Under the pieces are notes generated by a model. It was not told the origin of the DNA and made no database searches. It worked only from the letters and a program-made list of their open reading frames with translations. 64,000 nucleotides of DNA from NCBI GenBank assembly GCA_965217015.1, contig OZ244224.1, positions 1,674,001 through 1,738,000 of the forward strand. Direction: 5' to 3'. The position numbers and the translations under genes are program-made. How positions within the stretch are numbered: position 1 is the first letter of the stretch; the number at the start of each line of letters is the position of its first letter. Below are positions 25,809-34,637 of this stretch, piece by piece. Origin of the DNA: JAYQKL01 sp038142705 (GTDB taxonomy: Bacteria; Pseudomonadota; Alphaproteobacteria; RS24).

Positions 25809-27215
25809 ATGTCAGATAGTTTTGATCTTGTGGTGATTGGTTCGGGGCCGGGTGGATATGTGTGTGCGATACGCGCTGCCCAGCTTGGCCTGACGGTTGC
25901 TTGTGTTGATAAGCGCGGCGCGCATGGCGGCACCTGCCTGAATGTTGGCTGTATCCCGTCAAAAGCCTTGCTCCATGCCTCCGAATTTTTTGCCCAATCT
26001 GGCCATGCCGCCGATATGGGCATTCAGCTTGGCAAGCCCAAAGTCGATATGGCGGCCATGCAGGCTTATAAGCAAGCGGGCATTGATGGCAATGTGCAGG
26101 GCATTGATTATCTGTTCAAGAAAAACAAAATTGAGGGCATTTTCGGCGCGGCCGAAATCAAAGCCGCGGGCGAGGTCGCGGTGCAGCTCAATGCGGGCGG
26201 CACGCGCACGCTCAAAACCAAAAATATCGTCATCGCCACCGGTTCGGACATTGCGCCCTTGCCGGGTGTTGAGATTGACGAGCAGATGGTTGTGTCCTCA
26301 ACCGGTGCGTTGAATTTTGACAGCATTCCCAAAAGCCTGATTATTGTAGGCGCGGGCGTGATTGGTTTGGAGCTTGGCTCGGTTTGGGCGCGGCTTGGCA
26401 CGCAGGTCACCGTGGTTGAGTTTCTTGACCGCATTGTGCCAGGCGTTGATGCCGACACCGCCAAACAGTTCCAGCGCGTCTTGACCAAACAGGGCTTTAC
26501 TTTCCATTTGGGCAAAAAAGTATCCAAGGTTGAAAAGCTTAAAGCCAGCGCCAAAGTCACGCTAGAGCCAGCTTCTGGCGAGGGCGAGGCCGAAACATTA
26601 TCGGCTGAAAAAGTGCTGGTGGCGATTGGCCGGCGGCCTTATACAGACGGGCTTGGGCTGGAAAATGCAGGCGTGCGGCTTGATGCGCGCGGGCGGGTAG
26701 AAACCAATGCGGGGTTTGAAACCTCGGTGCCGGGCATTTATGCGATTGGCGATGTGATTGCCGGCCCCATGCTCGCCCACAAGGCTGAAGAAGAAGGCGT
26801 CGCGCTGGCCGAAAGCTTGGCAGGCCAAGCGGGCCATGTGAATTATGATGTGATACCGGGCGTCATCTACACCGCGCCCGAGCTGGCATGGGTCGGCAAA
26901 ACCGAAGAAGAGCTGAAAGCCGCAGGCGTGGCCTATAAGGTTGGCAGTTTCCCCTTCATGGCCAATGGGCGCGCCAAGGTCAACCACACCACAGATGGCT
27001 TTGTCAAAGTGCTGGCCGATGCCACCACAGACCGCGTTTTGGGCGTGCATATTTTGGGCGCGCAGGCCGGCGATATGATTGCCGAAGCCGCCGTGGCGAT
27101 GGAATTTGGCGCCGCGGCTGAAGACATTGCCCGCACCTGCCACGCCCACCCAACCCTGACCGAAGCGGTTAAAGAAGCCGCCCTGGCCGTGGACGGCCGC
27201 GCGCTACATATGTAG
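25809..27215 (+). CDS. lpd: Dihydrolipoamide dehydrogenase (E3)
   Basis: 468 residues. Reoxidises lipoyl groups with FAD and NAD for the 2-oxoglutarate complex. FAD fold LVVIGSGPGGYVCAIRAA, redox disulfide C43/C48 in GGTCLNVGCIPSKALLH, NAD fold IIVGAGVIGLELGSVWARLG near 180, and H447 in HAHPTLTEAV at the dimer active site. From about 25,920 the gene becomes visibly GC-rich (single 60-base lines of 58, 70 and 62 %), unlike the sucB part before it (one line 55 %); codons such as GCC, GGC and CGC dominate. This may reflect recombination with a GC-richer relative (inference). Confidence 0.97.
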   Translation: MSDSFDLVVIGSGPGGYVCAIRAAQLGLTVACVDKRGAHGGTCLNVGCIPSKALLHASEFFAQSGHAADMGIQLGKPKVDMAAMQAYKQAGIDGNVQGIDYLFKKNKIEGIFGAAEIKAAGEVAVQLNAGGTRTLKTKNIVIATGSDIAPLPGVEIDEQMVVSSTGALNFDSIPKSLIIVGAGVIGLELGSVWARLGTQVTVVEFLDRIVPGVDADTAKQFQRVLTKQGFTFHLGKKVSKVEKLKASAKVTLEPASGEGEAETLSAEKVLVAIGRRPYTDGLGLENAGVRLDARGRVETNAGFETSVPGIYAIGDVIAGPMLAHKAEEEGVALAESLAGQAGHVNYDVIPGVIYTAPELAWVGKTEEELKAAGVAYKVGSFPFMANGRAKVNHTTDGFVKVLADATTDRVLGVHILGAQAGDMIAEAAVAMEFGAAAEDIARTCHAHPTLTEAVKEAALAVDGRALHM

Positions 27216-27315
27216 GGGTTTGTTGGGGGCAAGTCTGTTGCAGCTTATGCGCGCACATGTTTTTAAGGTTTTTGAGGTTTTTTGAGCGTCTTACGCGCTT
27301 TATTTCTCAACCAAT

Positions 27316-27345
27316 TAAGGGGGCCCCGCGCCCCCTTATTTTTTT
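27316..27345 (+). terminator. Intrinsic terminator of the suc-lpd operon
   Basis: TAAGGGGGC (27316-27324) pairs with GCCCCCTTA (27330-27338) around a five-base loop and is followed by seven Ts. It lies 100 bases past the lpd stop and marks the end of the conserved operon; the AT-richer insert starts after it. Confidence 0.92.
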
Positions 27346-27487
27346 GGGGGTGTGGAAAAAAGCCTGCCCAACGCAGATTTTAAGCTGGATTACAAAAAGC
27401 TTGCTTTGAGGTGAAATTGTGAATACGATTCTGTATACATAAGTATTGAGTTTGCGTCACAAGAAAAACAAAAAAGAGCGCAAAGCA

Positions 27488-28435
27488 ATGGATGCATTCG
27501 GATTTTCTCCAAAGCCTGAGTACACCCCACAGCATTTTTCGGGTGCAGGGGAACCAGACAAGCGAGTTTTAAGTTTAGGAGCGGGCGTTCAAAGCACTGT
27601 GATGGCTCTTATGGCTGATAGGGGAATGTTTGGCCATAAACCAGATGTGGCTGTGTTCGCAGACACGGGTTGGGAACCTGAACAAGTTTATAAACATTTG
27701 GATTGGTTGGAAAAACAACTCAGCTACCCAATCATAAAAACGACTGTTAAATATACACCCCGCAAAAGACCACGTGACCAAGACGGGAAATTTATATCTG
27801 CTAATTTACGTGAACATTTGATGAATGGAGTAAACAGTAGCGGCAATAAATTTGTGACAGTTCCGCTTTATATGCTCAATTTGGAGGGGAAGCCAGCCAT
27901 TGGTCGGCGGCAATGCACCCGTGAATATAAGGTTACACCCATTCAAAAAACAATCCGCCGTGAGATTTTACAGGTAAAACCGCGTCGTCGACTTCCTGAT
28001 GGTGTTTGGGTCGAGCAATGGCTTGGCATTTCTACCGATGAAATGGTGCGCATGAAAGATAATCGCGAGCATTGGATTATCAATCGTTGGCCTCTTATAG
28101 AGGCGGCTAATATGAGCCGACAAGATTGTAAAGATTGGTTTAAAGAGCATTATCCTCGCCGCGCTTTACCAAGAAGCGCATGCGTTGGTTGCCCGCTTCG
28201 TACCCATGCTGAATGGCTGGATATGAAAAAAAATGACCCAGAAAGCTGGAAAGAAGCTGTCGCTTTTGATGAGGCCTTGCGTGAGGGAAGCCGTGTTGAA
28301 CGATTTGGCAAGGAAATGTATCTGACAAATAAGCGTATTCCGCTCAAAGAGTTAGGTAAAATGAAGGTGGATAAAAAAAGTAAGAAGAAGTCAAGAAAAA
28401 TGAACGAGGAATGCGAAGGCATGTGTGGGGTGTGA
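27488..28435 (+). CDS. PAPS-reductase-like PP-loop protein (phage/defence type), first gene of a two-gene cassette
   Basis: 315 residues from the ATG at 27488; a TTG at 27446 would add 14 basic residues. The PP-loop variant SLGAGVQST lies at 29-37, followed by FADTGWEPEQVYKHLDWLE, the RRQCTREYKVTPIQKTIRR motif (C143), GISTDEMVRMK near 180, RQDCKDWF (C214) and SACVGCPLRTHAEW (C232, C235). A Lys-rich tail ends with C309 and C313 (CEGMCGV). This matches PP-loop proteins annotated as PAPS reductases in phages and mobile loci, not assimilatory CysH, whose C-terminal ECG motif is absent. The family activates substrates by adenylation; sulfur transfer is known for related DndC/SspD proteins, but the substrate here is unknown. 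One base separates its stop from the DUF262-DUF1524 gene, implying cotranslation. Hand-counted lines average about 43 % GC. Confidence 0.82.
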   Translation: MDAFGFSPKPEYTPQHFSGAGEPDKRVLSLGAGVQSTVMALMADRGMFGHKPDVAVFADTGWEPEQVYKHLDWLEKQLSYPIIKTTVKYTPRKRPRDQDGKFISANLREHLMNGVNSSGNKFVTVPLYMLNLEGKPAIGRRQCTREYKVTPIQKTIRREILQVKPRRRLPDGVWVEQWLGISTDEMVRMKDNREHWIINRWPLIEAANMSRQDCKDWFKEHYPRRALPRSACVGCPLRTHAEWLDMKKNDPESWKEAVAFDEALREGSRVERFGKEMYLTNKRIPLKELGKMKVDKKSKKKSRKMNEECEGMCGV

Positions 28436-28436
28436 G

Positions 28437-30413
28437 ATGACTAAGCTGATAAAATATAATAGCAAGAAAACTGCCGAGGGGTATTTCAAAGATGATAATA
28501 CTGGTAAGATACTTTTGCCAAACTTTCAAAGGAAATTTGTTTGGACGCCTGACCAACAAAAAAAGCTAATAGCTTCAGCTTTAGCGGGTGTGCCAATAGG
28601 CTCCGTTTTGCTTCTTAAGTCAGAAAAAACAGATATGGCCGTTAGGCAGTTATGTTTTAACGACATGAAAATAAATGCTGACAAGAACGCAAGCCGAGAA
28701 TATTTATTAGATGGGCAGCAACGTTTTTCATCTCTAAAAAATGCTTTTTTAGATGTTTGTGATCCAATGGAGAGCGGAACAAACCAAAATAGGGAAACCC
28801 TAAAAAGAAATTTACCTGAAAATTTACAAATCAGGTGGTTTTTGGATATCGAAAATGTGGATTTTGACTTACAAAATGCAAGTTTTAAAGAGAAGAGAGA
28901 CATTTCACCCACTCATTATATAGGAAAGCTTCATTTCACTAAGGATGAAAAATTCTGGCAAGGTGAAGAGTATGATGATGAATTAAAAAAGCATTGTGTT
29001 AAAGAACGCAGAATTCCTCTTTGGAAAATGTCTGGGGCACGTTATATACATGATATTCTCAAGCAAATTCAATATGCTAGTAATTCTGATATAGCTGACA
29101 AAGTCAGAGAGAATTGGGCACTTAATGTCTATCAACATTTGAAAAGTAGAACTCTTGGGACCACCGTTCCTAATATTGAAATAGACCAATCAGCAATGGA
29201 AATTGCTATTGAGGTGTTTGAGCAAGTTAATACAAGTGGCACCAAGCTCAGTATATTGGACATTCTGGCTGCTAAAATGGCAGAAAAAGAGGAGAGGCCT
29301 TTATTGGATTTGATGAAGGGAGATCTTAAGAAAAAGGATAGCTATTTTGGTGAACCAAAATGGGCACCTTTGGAGCTACCTGATTCTAAACAGAAATTTT
29401 GGGATAAAGAAACACCTGCCAAAACATTTCAGAGCGCATATGTCAATTGTCTCGCCATTGCTTGTTACATTAAAAATAATTCTACTGACCCGAGGGCGAA
29501 AAAATTTCCAAGCGGTCAATTAAAGCAGGGAAGCCTGTATAAATTAGAGGGTAAAACAATCAAGGATTGTTGGAAAAAAACCCTAAAAAATTTGATACAT
29601 GCTTATGCTTTTCTAGTTAACCGCTGTGGTGTGGTGACATTTAACGATATACAATTTCAACTTATGATACTTCCAATTTTCACGGCTATTCATGCAATTG
29701 ACCGTAGAAAGTTTAGTGAAAATGAAAGTAAAAAGTTCTTTGACAGGCTGGAATACTGGTATTGGCGCGCTCTTTTTGATGGCAAATATAGAGAGCAGCA
29801 AAATAAGCGCGTTATAGAGGACATCAGAAGGATCTGCGATTTTTGCGAAGGAAAGAAAAATGCAGAAGATTTTGAATTTGATGAGGGTAATAAACATCTC
29901 ATGCAGCTTCCGGATTTTTCTGATTTTAACGCTGTGTCTCTTATAGGTCCAGGCGTTAATCAACAACTAACGAAACCTATGCTTCAATTCATGTTATCTC
30001 GCAAACCATGTGACCCCAAAGATATGAGTATTGAGTTAACCGCTTGGAAATTAATGTTAGGGGAAGAAAAAATCCATCTTGACCATATTTTGCCGGTGAG
30101 AAGCAGACGCGGAAACTCAAAAGATAGGTTCAATTCAGCACTTATGCGAACATATTTGCTAGGAACGACTAATCAGAATAAGAAAGATAATACACATAAT
30201 TTGCATGATCTTTTCGCTGCTAACCATACAATTCAAGTCCGACATTTGATACCAAATGATATTGGTAGGATAGGTAAGAATTATGCGGCGGATGGAAATG
30301 GAGAAGATGAAGCGGATAAAATTGCCAAAAAATTTATGGAAAAAAGACACACGATGTTTCTTGATGAACTTAAAGCTCACCTTACTAAGTTAAAAAAATC
30401 AGTCAAAAGCTAA
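28437..30413 (+). CDS. DUF262-DUF1524 protein (SspE/GmrSD/BrxU-like restriction effector candidate)
   Basis: 658 residues from the ATG at 28437; a GTG at 28425 is in frame but overlaps the preceding gene. The N-terminal DUF262 domain (ParB/sulfiredoxin-like fold) shows LPNFQRKFVW at 27-36, GVPIGSVLLL at 51-60 and the hallmark DGQQR at 92-96; FEQVNTSGTKLSILDILAAKMA near 265 is also typical. The C-terminal DUF1524 HNH-like nuclease domain has D549-H550-I-L-P and, 30 residues on, LGTTNQNKKDN (N579/N581, K583). Proteins of this architecture restrict phage DNA by sensing modified bases or phosphorothioates (GmrSD, SspE, BrxU). Whether this one senses a modification is unknown. AT-rich (sample lines 28-43 % GC), unlike both flanks. 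Converges with xerC, 11 bases apart. Confidence 0.85.
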   Translation: MTKLIKYNSKKTAEGYFKDDNTGKILLPNFQRKFVWTPDQQKKLIASALAGVPIGSVLLLKSEKTDMAVRQLCFNDMKINADKNASREYLLDGQQRFSSLKNAFLDVCDPMESGTNQNRETLKRNLPENLQIRWFLDIENVDFDLQNASFKEKRDISPTHYIGKLHFTKDEKFWQGEEYDDELKKHCVKERRIPLWKMSGARYIHDILKQIQYASNSDIADKVRENWALNVYQHLKSRTLGTTVPNIEIDQSAMEIAIEVFEQVNTSGTKLSILDILAAKMAEKEERPLLDLMKGDLKKKDSYFGEPKWAPLELPDSKQKFWDKETPAKTFQSAYVNCLAIACYIKNNSTDPRAKKFPSGQLKQGSLYKLEGKTIKDCWKKTLKNLIHAYAFLVNRCGVVTFNDIQFQLMILPIFTAIHAIDRRKFSENESKKFFDRLEYWYWRALFDGKYREQQNKRVIEDIRRICDFCEGKKNAEDFEFDEGNKHLMQLPDFSDFNAVSLIGPGVNQQLTKPMLQFMLSRKPCDPKDMSIELTAWKLMLGEEKIHLDHILPVRSRRGNSKDRFNSALMRTYLLGTTNQNKKDNTHNLHDLFAANHTIQVRHLIPNDIGRIGKNYAADGNGEDEADKIAKKFMEKRHTMFLDELKAHLTKLKKSVKS

Positions 30414-30424
30414 CCCAACACCCC

Positions 30425-31375
30425 TCATTTTTTGGCGCGGGGGTGGGCTTTTTGGTAGTCCTGTGCCAGCGTGTCGTCTTGCACCTGCGTATAGACTTGG
30501 GTCGAGGTCAGGCTGGCATGGCCCAGCAGCTCTTGAATCGTGCGCAGGTCGCCGCCCCCGGCCAGCAAATGCGTCGCAAAGCTATGGCGCAGCGCATGCG
30601 GGGTGACGCTGTCGGGCAGCTCCAAATGCGTGCGCAACCGCGCCACCATCATTTGCGCCAGCCGCGCTGAGAACGGCTTGCCGGTGCGGCTTTTGAACAG
30701 CGGCTCATCATAGGCAAACGCAAATGGCGCGCTGGTCATATAGTCTGCCACCGCCGCGCCAATCATTGGCAGCAGCGGCACTTCGCGCTGCTTGCCACCC
30801 TTGCCGGTGATGCGCAAAACCGCCTGATTGGCCTGCGGGGCGTCCGCCACACGCAGAGACAACGCCTCTGAAATGCGCAGGCCGCAGCCATAAAGCAACA
30901 GCAACAGCGCTTGGTCGCGCGCGCCCTCCCATTTGGTTTTGGCGGTCTCGCCCGCCGCCGCCAACAACGCCAAAGCATCATCAGCCGCCACCGGGCGCGG
31001 CAGAGATTTAGCAATTTTCGGGGATTTGATTTGCGCAAAAGCGGGTGAAATATCCCGCTCATGCGCCGCCAGCCAACCCGTGAAAGAGCGCAGGCCCGAC
31101 AGGCTGCGCGCCAATGCACGGCTCTGCGCCCCAGCTTGCCGCCGCGCCGCCAGATACGCCCGCAACAGCTGCAGGCTGACCTGCGCGAAATCGGCGGTGT
31201 CCATCACGCGGCCTTCATAGCTGATAAAAAAGGTCAGAAACTGCGTCAGGTCGCGCTGGTAATTGCTGATGGTGTGGTTCGATAAACGCCGCGCTGCCGA
31301 CAGGTTTTCTTGCCAAGCCGCCAGCTCTTTTTGGAGGGCGGGCGCGGCACAGGCTGTGAAAGCGCGGGGCGTCAT
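30425..31375 (-). CDS. xerC: Tyrosine recombinase XerC
   Basis: 316 residues. With XerD it resolves chromosome dimers at dif during division. N-terminal SAM-like domain (HTISNYQRDLTQFLTFF) and catalytic domain with R167 (YGCGLRISEAL), K192 (TGKGG), H260-x-x-R263 (HALRHSFATHLL), H286 (LGHASLTSTQVYTQ) and Y295: the complete set. Length and sequence fit the housekeeping enzyme rather than a phage integrase. GC-rich (one sampled line 67 %), like tal beside it, with its 3' end abutting the AT-rich insert. Transcribed after tal, whose stop is 3 bases from its own start on the same strand in reverse order, that is xerC precedes... the two start/stop ends face each other at 31,375-31,379, with tal upstream of xerC. 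Confidence 0.93.
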   Translation of the reverse strand: MTPRAFTACAAPALQKELAAWQENLSAARRLSNHTISNYQRDLTQFLTFFISYEGRVMDTADFAQVSLQLLRAYLAARRQAGAQSRALARSLSGLRSFTGWLAAHERDISPAFAQIKSPKIAKSLPRPVAADDALALLAAAGETAKTKWEGARDQALLLLLYGCGLRISEALSLRVADAPQANQAVLRITGKGGKQREVPLLPMIGAAVADYMTSAPFAFAYDEPLFKSRTGKPFSARLAQMMVARLRTHLELPDSVTPHALRHSFATHLLAGGGDLRTIQELLGHASLTSTQVYTQVQDDTLAQDYQKAHPRAKK

Positions 31376-31378
31376 CGG

Positions 31379-32032
31379 TTAAAGTTTCAGCCCGCTCGCC
31401 GCCCAGTCCGCCATAAACGCATCAAGCCCCTTATCGGTCAGCGGGTGCTTGACCAAGCCCCGCAACACATTGGGCGGCAGGGTGGCGACATCGGCGCCGA
31501 TAAGCGCGGACTGGTGGATATGGTCTGCCGAGCGCACAGAGGCCACCAAAATCTCGGTCTCAAGGTCTGGATAATTATCATAAATCTGGCGGATATCGGC
31601 AATCAGCCCCATGCCATTGGCGCCAATATCATCAAGCCGGCCAACAAATGGCGAAATAAACGCCGCCCCCGCTTTGGCCGCCAGCAATGCCTGATTGGCC
31701 GAAAAGCACAAAGTCACATTCACCTGAAACCCTTTATCGGCCAGCGCGCGCGTGGCTTTGAGCCCAGCAAGCGTGAGCGGAATTTTAATGCACACATTAT
31801 CGGCAATCGCGGCCAATGTTTCGCCCTCGGCAATCATCGCATCGGCTTCAAGCGCCGTCACTTCAGCGCTGACTGGCCCGTCCACAATGCCGCAAATCTC
31901 CGCGATTAAGTCCTTAAAATCGCGCCCCGCTTTGGCCACCAGCGAGGGGTTGGTGGTTACGCCGTCAACCAGCCCTGTGGCGGCCAGCTCGCGAATATCG
32001 TCAATATCGGCACTATCTATAAAAAATTTCAT
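31379..32032 (-). CDS. tal: Transaldolase / fructose-6-phosphate aldolase family protein
   Basis: 217 residues from the ATG at 32032 (MKFFIDSADIDDIRELAATG); the frame stays open upstream without conservation. The short (about 220-residue) subfamily includes transaldolase TalC and fructose-6-phosphate aldolase Fsa. The Schiff-base lysine is K83 in CIKIPLT; DGVTTNPSLVAK and VTLCFSANQALLAAKAGA are family motifs. Acts in the non-oxidative pentose phosphate pathway if a transaldolase, which is the usual case in alphaproteobacteria; Fsa activity cannot be excluded. Divergent from priA and directly upstream of xerC on the minus strand. Confidence 0.9.
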   Translation of the reverse strand: MKFFIDSADIDDIRELAATGLVDGVTTNPSLVAKAGRDFKDLIAEICGIVDGPVSAEVTALEADAMIAEGETLAAIADNVCIKIPLTLAGLKATRALADKGFQVNVTLCFSANQALLAAKAGAAFISPFVGRLDDIGANGMGLIADIRQIYDNYPDLETEILVASVRSADHIHQSALIGADVATLPPNVLRGLVKHPLTDKGLDAFMADWAASGLKL

Positions 32033-32219
32033 GATGGTTTCCCCAAATGCATTTCGACTGGTTTGTTTTATGTGCCGCCCAAATGGGGGCGCGTTTTTTC
32101 TATTTAAGCCATGTTTTGGGATTATCACAAGTCCCTATTGGTATCATCTTGGCATCATATGTTTTCTGGTGCGCGTTTTTCAACTTGGCAAAAAACCAAA
32201 ATTCAACCAAAGTCTTTTT

Positions 32220-34637
32220 ATGCAAAAAACACCACCCAAAAAGCAGCCTCAAAAACAACAAGAGAGCTTTTTTCCCGACGCTCAACCGCCGCGCACTGCA
32301 TCAACAAAGCAGCATTTTGAGCAGATTGTCGCGGTGATGGTGCCGCGTGCCACTGGCGCGGCCACAGGGTGTTATGATTATGGTGTGCCGCCCGCGCTCG
32401 CCGATGCGCTGGTACCTGGAGATTATGTGCGTGTGCCATTGGCGCGCCAAACCCTGATTGGTGTGGTCTGGGCCAAGCCGCGCAACTGGCAGGCCGATAA
32501 CCCCCAGCACCCGCCGCAACAAAAATTGCGCGCCGTTACTGAAAAGCTCAATGATGCTGCGTCGCTGCCGCCACTCACTGAAATGATGCGCGATTTTGTA
32601 GATTGGGTTAGCGCTTATACGCTCGCGCCGCCGGGTCAGGTTTTGCGGCAAATTTTACCCCCTGCAGACAGTTTTCAAGCGCCGGCGCCGGTGACTTGTG
32701 TGCGCTTATCATCGGCTTATCTGGCCGATAAAAACGCAGACACATCCAAATGGCGGCGCACGCCTGCGCGGGACAAAGTGCTGGCTTATCTCACGCAGCA
32801 CCTAGAATCGATGGAAGCGATGGAAACGGCAGCAGCAGACCAAAGCGCGCTCAGCTCCGCCGCATTGGCCAAACAGGCGGGGGTGTCGCCCAGTGTTGTC
32901 AAAACCATGATTGAGGCTGGCTTGCTGGAAACCCTTACCCTGCCGCCGCCGCCTGCTTTTGCCCCCCCTAACCCAGCCTTTGCCAGCCTGACATATTCAG
33001 CCGCGCAGGCTGAGGCCGTTGCCCGTTTGCAAAAGGCTGTTCGGGGTCAAAATTTCCAGCCCTTTTTGCTCGATGGGGTCACAGGGTCGGGCAAAACAGA
33101 GGTTTATTTTGAGGCCATTTCTGCTGCCTTGGATCGTCAGGAGAATCAGGCACATCAAGCACATCAAGCACATCAAGCAGAGAGACCAAGCCTGATTATT
33201 CTGCCCGAAATTGCCCTGACCACGCAGTTTCTGAAGCGTTTTGAAGCGCGGTTTGGGTGCGCGCCAGCGATTTGGCATTCTGGATTAACCCCCGCACAAA
33301 GGCGCCAAACATGGCGCGCCGTGGCGCGTGGTGAGGTGTCGGTGCTGGTTGGGGCGCGTTCAGCTTTGTTTTTACCCTGGCAAGATTTAGGGCTGGTGGT
33401 TGTTGATGAAGAGCATGATGCAGGGTTCAAACAAGAAGAGGGCGTGATTTATAATGCCCGCGACATGGCGGTGGTTGCGGCGCGCTTATTTAAGGCCACG
33501 ATTATTTTATCCTCTGCAACGCCTGCGCTTGAAACTGTGGTTAATGCCCAAGACGGGCGGTATGAAAAATTGGTTTTGCCAGCCCGACATGGTGCGGGCA
33601 CTTTGCCAGATATAGAATTGCTGGATATGCGCCTTGCGCCGCCACCACGCGGCAATTGGCTGGCACCCGCTCTTGTTTCGGCTATGCAAGAAACGCTGGC
33701 GCAAAATCAACAGGCGTTATTGTTTCTCAACCGGCGGGGCTATGCTCCGCTCACGCTGTGTCGGGCGTGCGGGCATCGATATGCTTGCGGGGATTGTGAT
33801 AGCTGGTTGGTCGAGCATCGTTTCAAGCGGGTTTTAAGCTGTCATCAATGTGGCTATGAACGCCCCGCACCAGATATTTGTGACGCATGCGGCGAGAGTG
33901 ACCATTTGGCCGCTTGCGGCCCTGGTGTTGAGCGCATTACAGAAGAAGTCGGGCAGTTATTTCCAGATAAGCGCGTCACGGTTTTATCGTCAGATTTGAT
34001 ACAGGGTGAAGCTGCCATGCGCGATACATTATCTCGTATCACGCGTGGCGACACGGATATTATTGTCGGTACGCAAATTATTGCCAAAGGGCATCATTTC
34101 CCCAAGCTTGGGTTTGTAGGGGTTGTTGATGCAGATCTCGGCATGGGCACCGGCGATTTGCGCGCTGGTGAGCGCACCTTCCAAATGCTGTCTCAAGTGA
34201 CGGGCCGCGCAGGGCGCGAACAGGCGGGCGGCAAAGCTATTTTGCAATCCTATATGCCTGACCATCCGGTTTTGCAGGCCTTGGCCTCTGGTGACCGCGA
34301 TGCTTTTTTCCAACGCGAAATTGAGATGCGGCAACAGGCTCATATGCCGCCCTTTGGTCGATTGGCAGGTATTATTCTGGCTTGTGAAGATTTAGCTTTG
34401 GTCAATCAATATGCGCGCGCTTTGGCGAAACAGGCGCCGATAATGGCAGGTATCCGTGTGCTGGGGCCAGCACCAGCGCCGATTGCGCGTATTCGTGGCG
34501 CCTATCGTTTGCGGTTTTTGGTGCAAGGTGCGCGCCAAAGCAAAATGCAGGATTATATTCGCGATTGGCTGGGGCGTGTCAAAAAGCCTGCCACTGTAAA
34601 ATGCGCGGTAGATATTGACCCATATCGGTTTTTATAA
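32220..34637 (+). CDS. priA: Primosomal protein N' (replication restart helicase PriA)
   Basis: About 805 residues from the ATG at 32220; the frame is open back through the antisense of tal but that is not coding, and no ribosome binding site marks this start, so the methionine at MVPRATGAATG (32334) is an alternative. PriA reloads DnaB at collapsed forks. N-terminal 3'BD (ALVPGDYVRVPLARQTLIGVVW), Walker A DGVTGSGKTEVYF near 285, DEEH box VVDEEHDAGFKQEEG near 395, and eight zinc-binding cysteines between CRACGHRYACGDC and CDACGESDHL near 515-560. An in-frame HQA repeat follows Walker A. Followed by 218 noncoding bases before atpH. Confidence 0.94.
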   Translation: MQKTPPKKQPQKQQESFFPDAQPPRTASTKQHFEQIVAVMVPRATGAATGCYDYGVPPALADALVPGDYVRVPLARQTLIGVVWAKPRNWQADNPQHPPQQKLRAVTEKLNDAASLPPLTEMMRDFVDWVSAYTLAPPGQVLRQILPPADSFQAPAPVTCVRLSSAYLADKNADTSKWRRTPARDKVLAYLTQHLESMEAMETAAADQSALSSAALAKQAGVSPSVVKTMIEAGLLETLTLPPPPAFAPPNPAFASLTYSAAQAEAVARLQKAVRGQNFQPFLLDGVTGSGKTEVYFEAISAALDRQENQAHQAHQAHQAERPSLIILPEIALTTQFLKRFEARFGCAPAIWHSGLTPAQRRQTWRAVARGEVSVLVGARSALFLPWQDLGLVVVDEEHDAGFKQEEGVIYNARDMAVVAARLFKATIILSSATPALETVVNAQDGRYEKLVLPARHGAGTLPDIELLDMRLAPPPRGNWLAPALVSAMQETLAQNQQALLFLNRRGYAPLTLCRACGHRYACGDCDSWLVEHRFKRVLSCHQCGYERPAPDICDACGESDHLAACGPGVERITEEVGQLFPDKRVTVLSSDLIQGEAAMRDTLSRITRGDTDIIVGTQIIAKGHHFPKLGFVGVVDADLGMGTGDLRAGERTFQMLSQVTGRAGREQAGGKAILQSYMPDHPVLQALASGDRDAFFQREIEMRQQAHMPPFGRLAGIILACEDLALVNQYARALAKQAPIMAGIRVLGPAPAPIARIRGAYRLRFLVQGARQSKMQDYIRDWLGRVKKPATVKCAVDIDPYRFL
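33151..33177 (+). repeat. 9-bp tandem repeat inside priA (HQA units)
   Basis: CACATCAAG occurs three times in tandem and encodes His-Gln-Ala repeats in the variable loop between Walker A and the SLIILPEIALT strand. Being a multiple of three, it leaves the frame intact. Confidence 0.9.

Larger units (their letters stand above)
27346..30424. mobile_element. Probable accessory island between lpd and xerC
   Basis: The block between the lpd terminator and the xerC 3' end holds only the PP-loop and DUF262-DUF1524 genes. Its GC is much lower than that of lpd and xerC on either side (60-base lines at 62 % in lpd and 67 % in xerC against about 28-50 % inside). I saw no integrase, transposase, terminal repeats or attachment-site duplication, so only a past insertion is inferred, not a defined element. 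Confidence 0.5.

Noticed and set aside
27488..28435. Assimilatory PAPS/APS reductase CysH
   Set aside because: The PP-loop and the RRQCTREYK and CVGC motifs match phage/mobile-locus relatives, and the CysH C-terminal ECG motif is missing; no cys genes are adjacent.
30425..31375. xerC as the integrase of the adjacent island
   Set aside because: Length and catalytic motifs fit housekeeping XerC, and its composition and operon partner (tal) differ from the island; no attachment-site repeats were found.
31752..32219. N-terminal 156-residue extension of the priA frame
   Set aside because: It is antisense to tal and has no PriA similarity; the start at 32220 or later is preferred.
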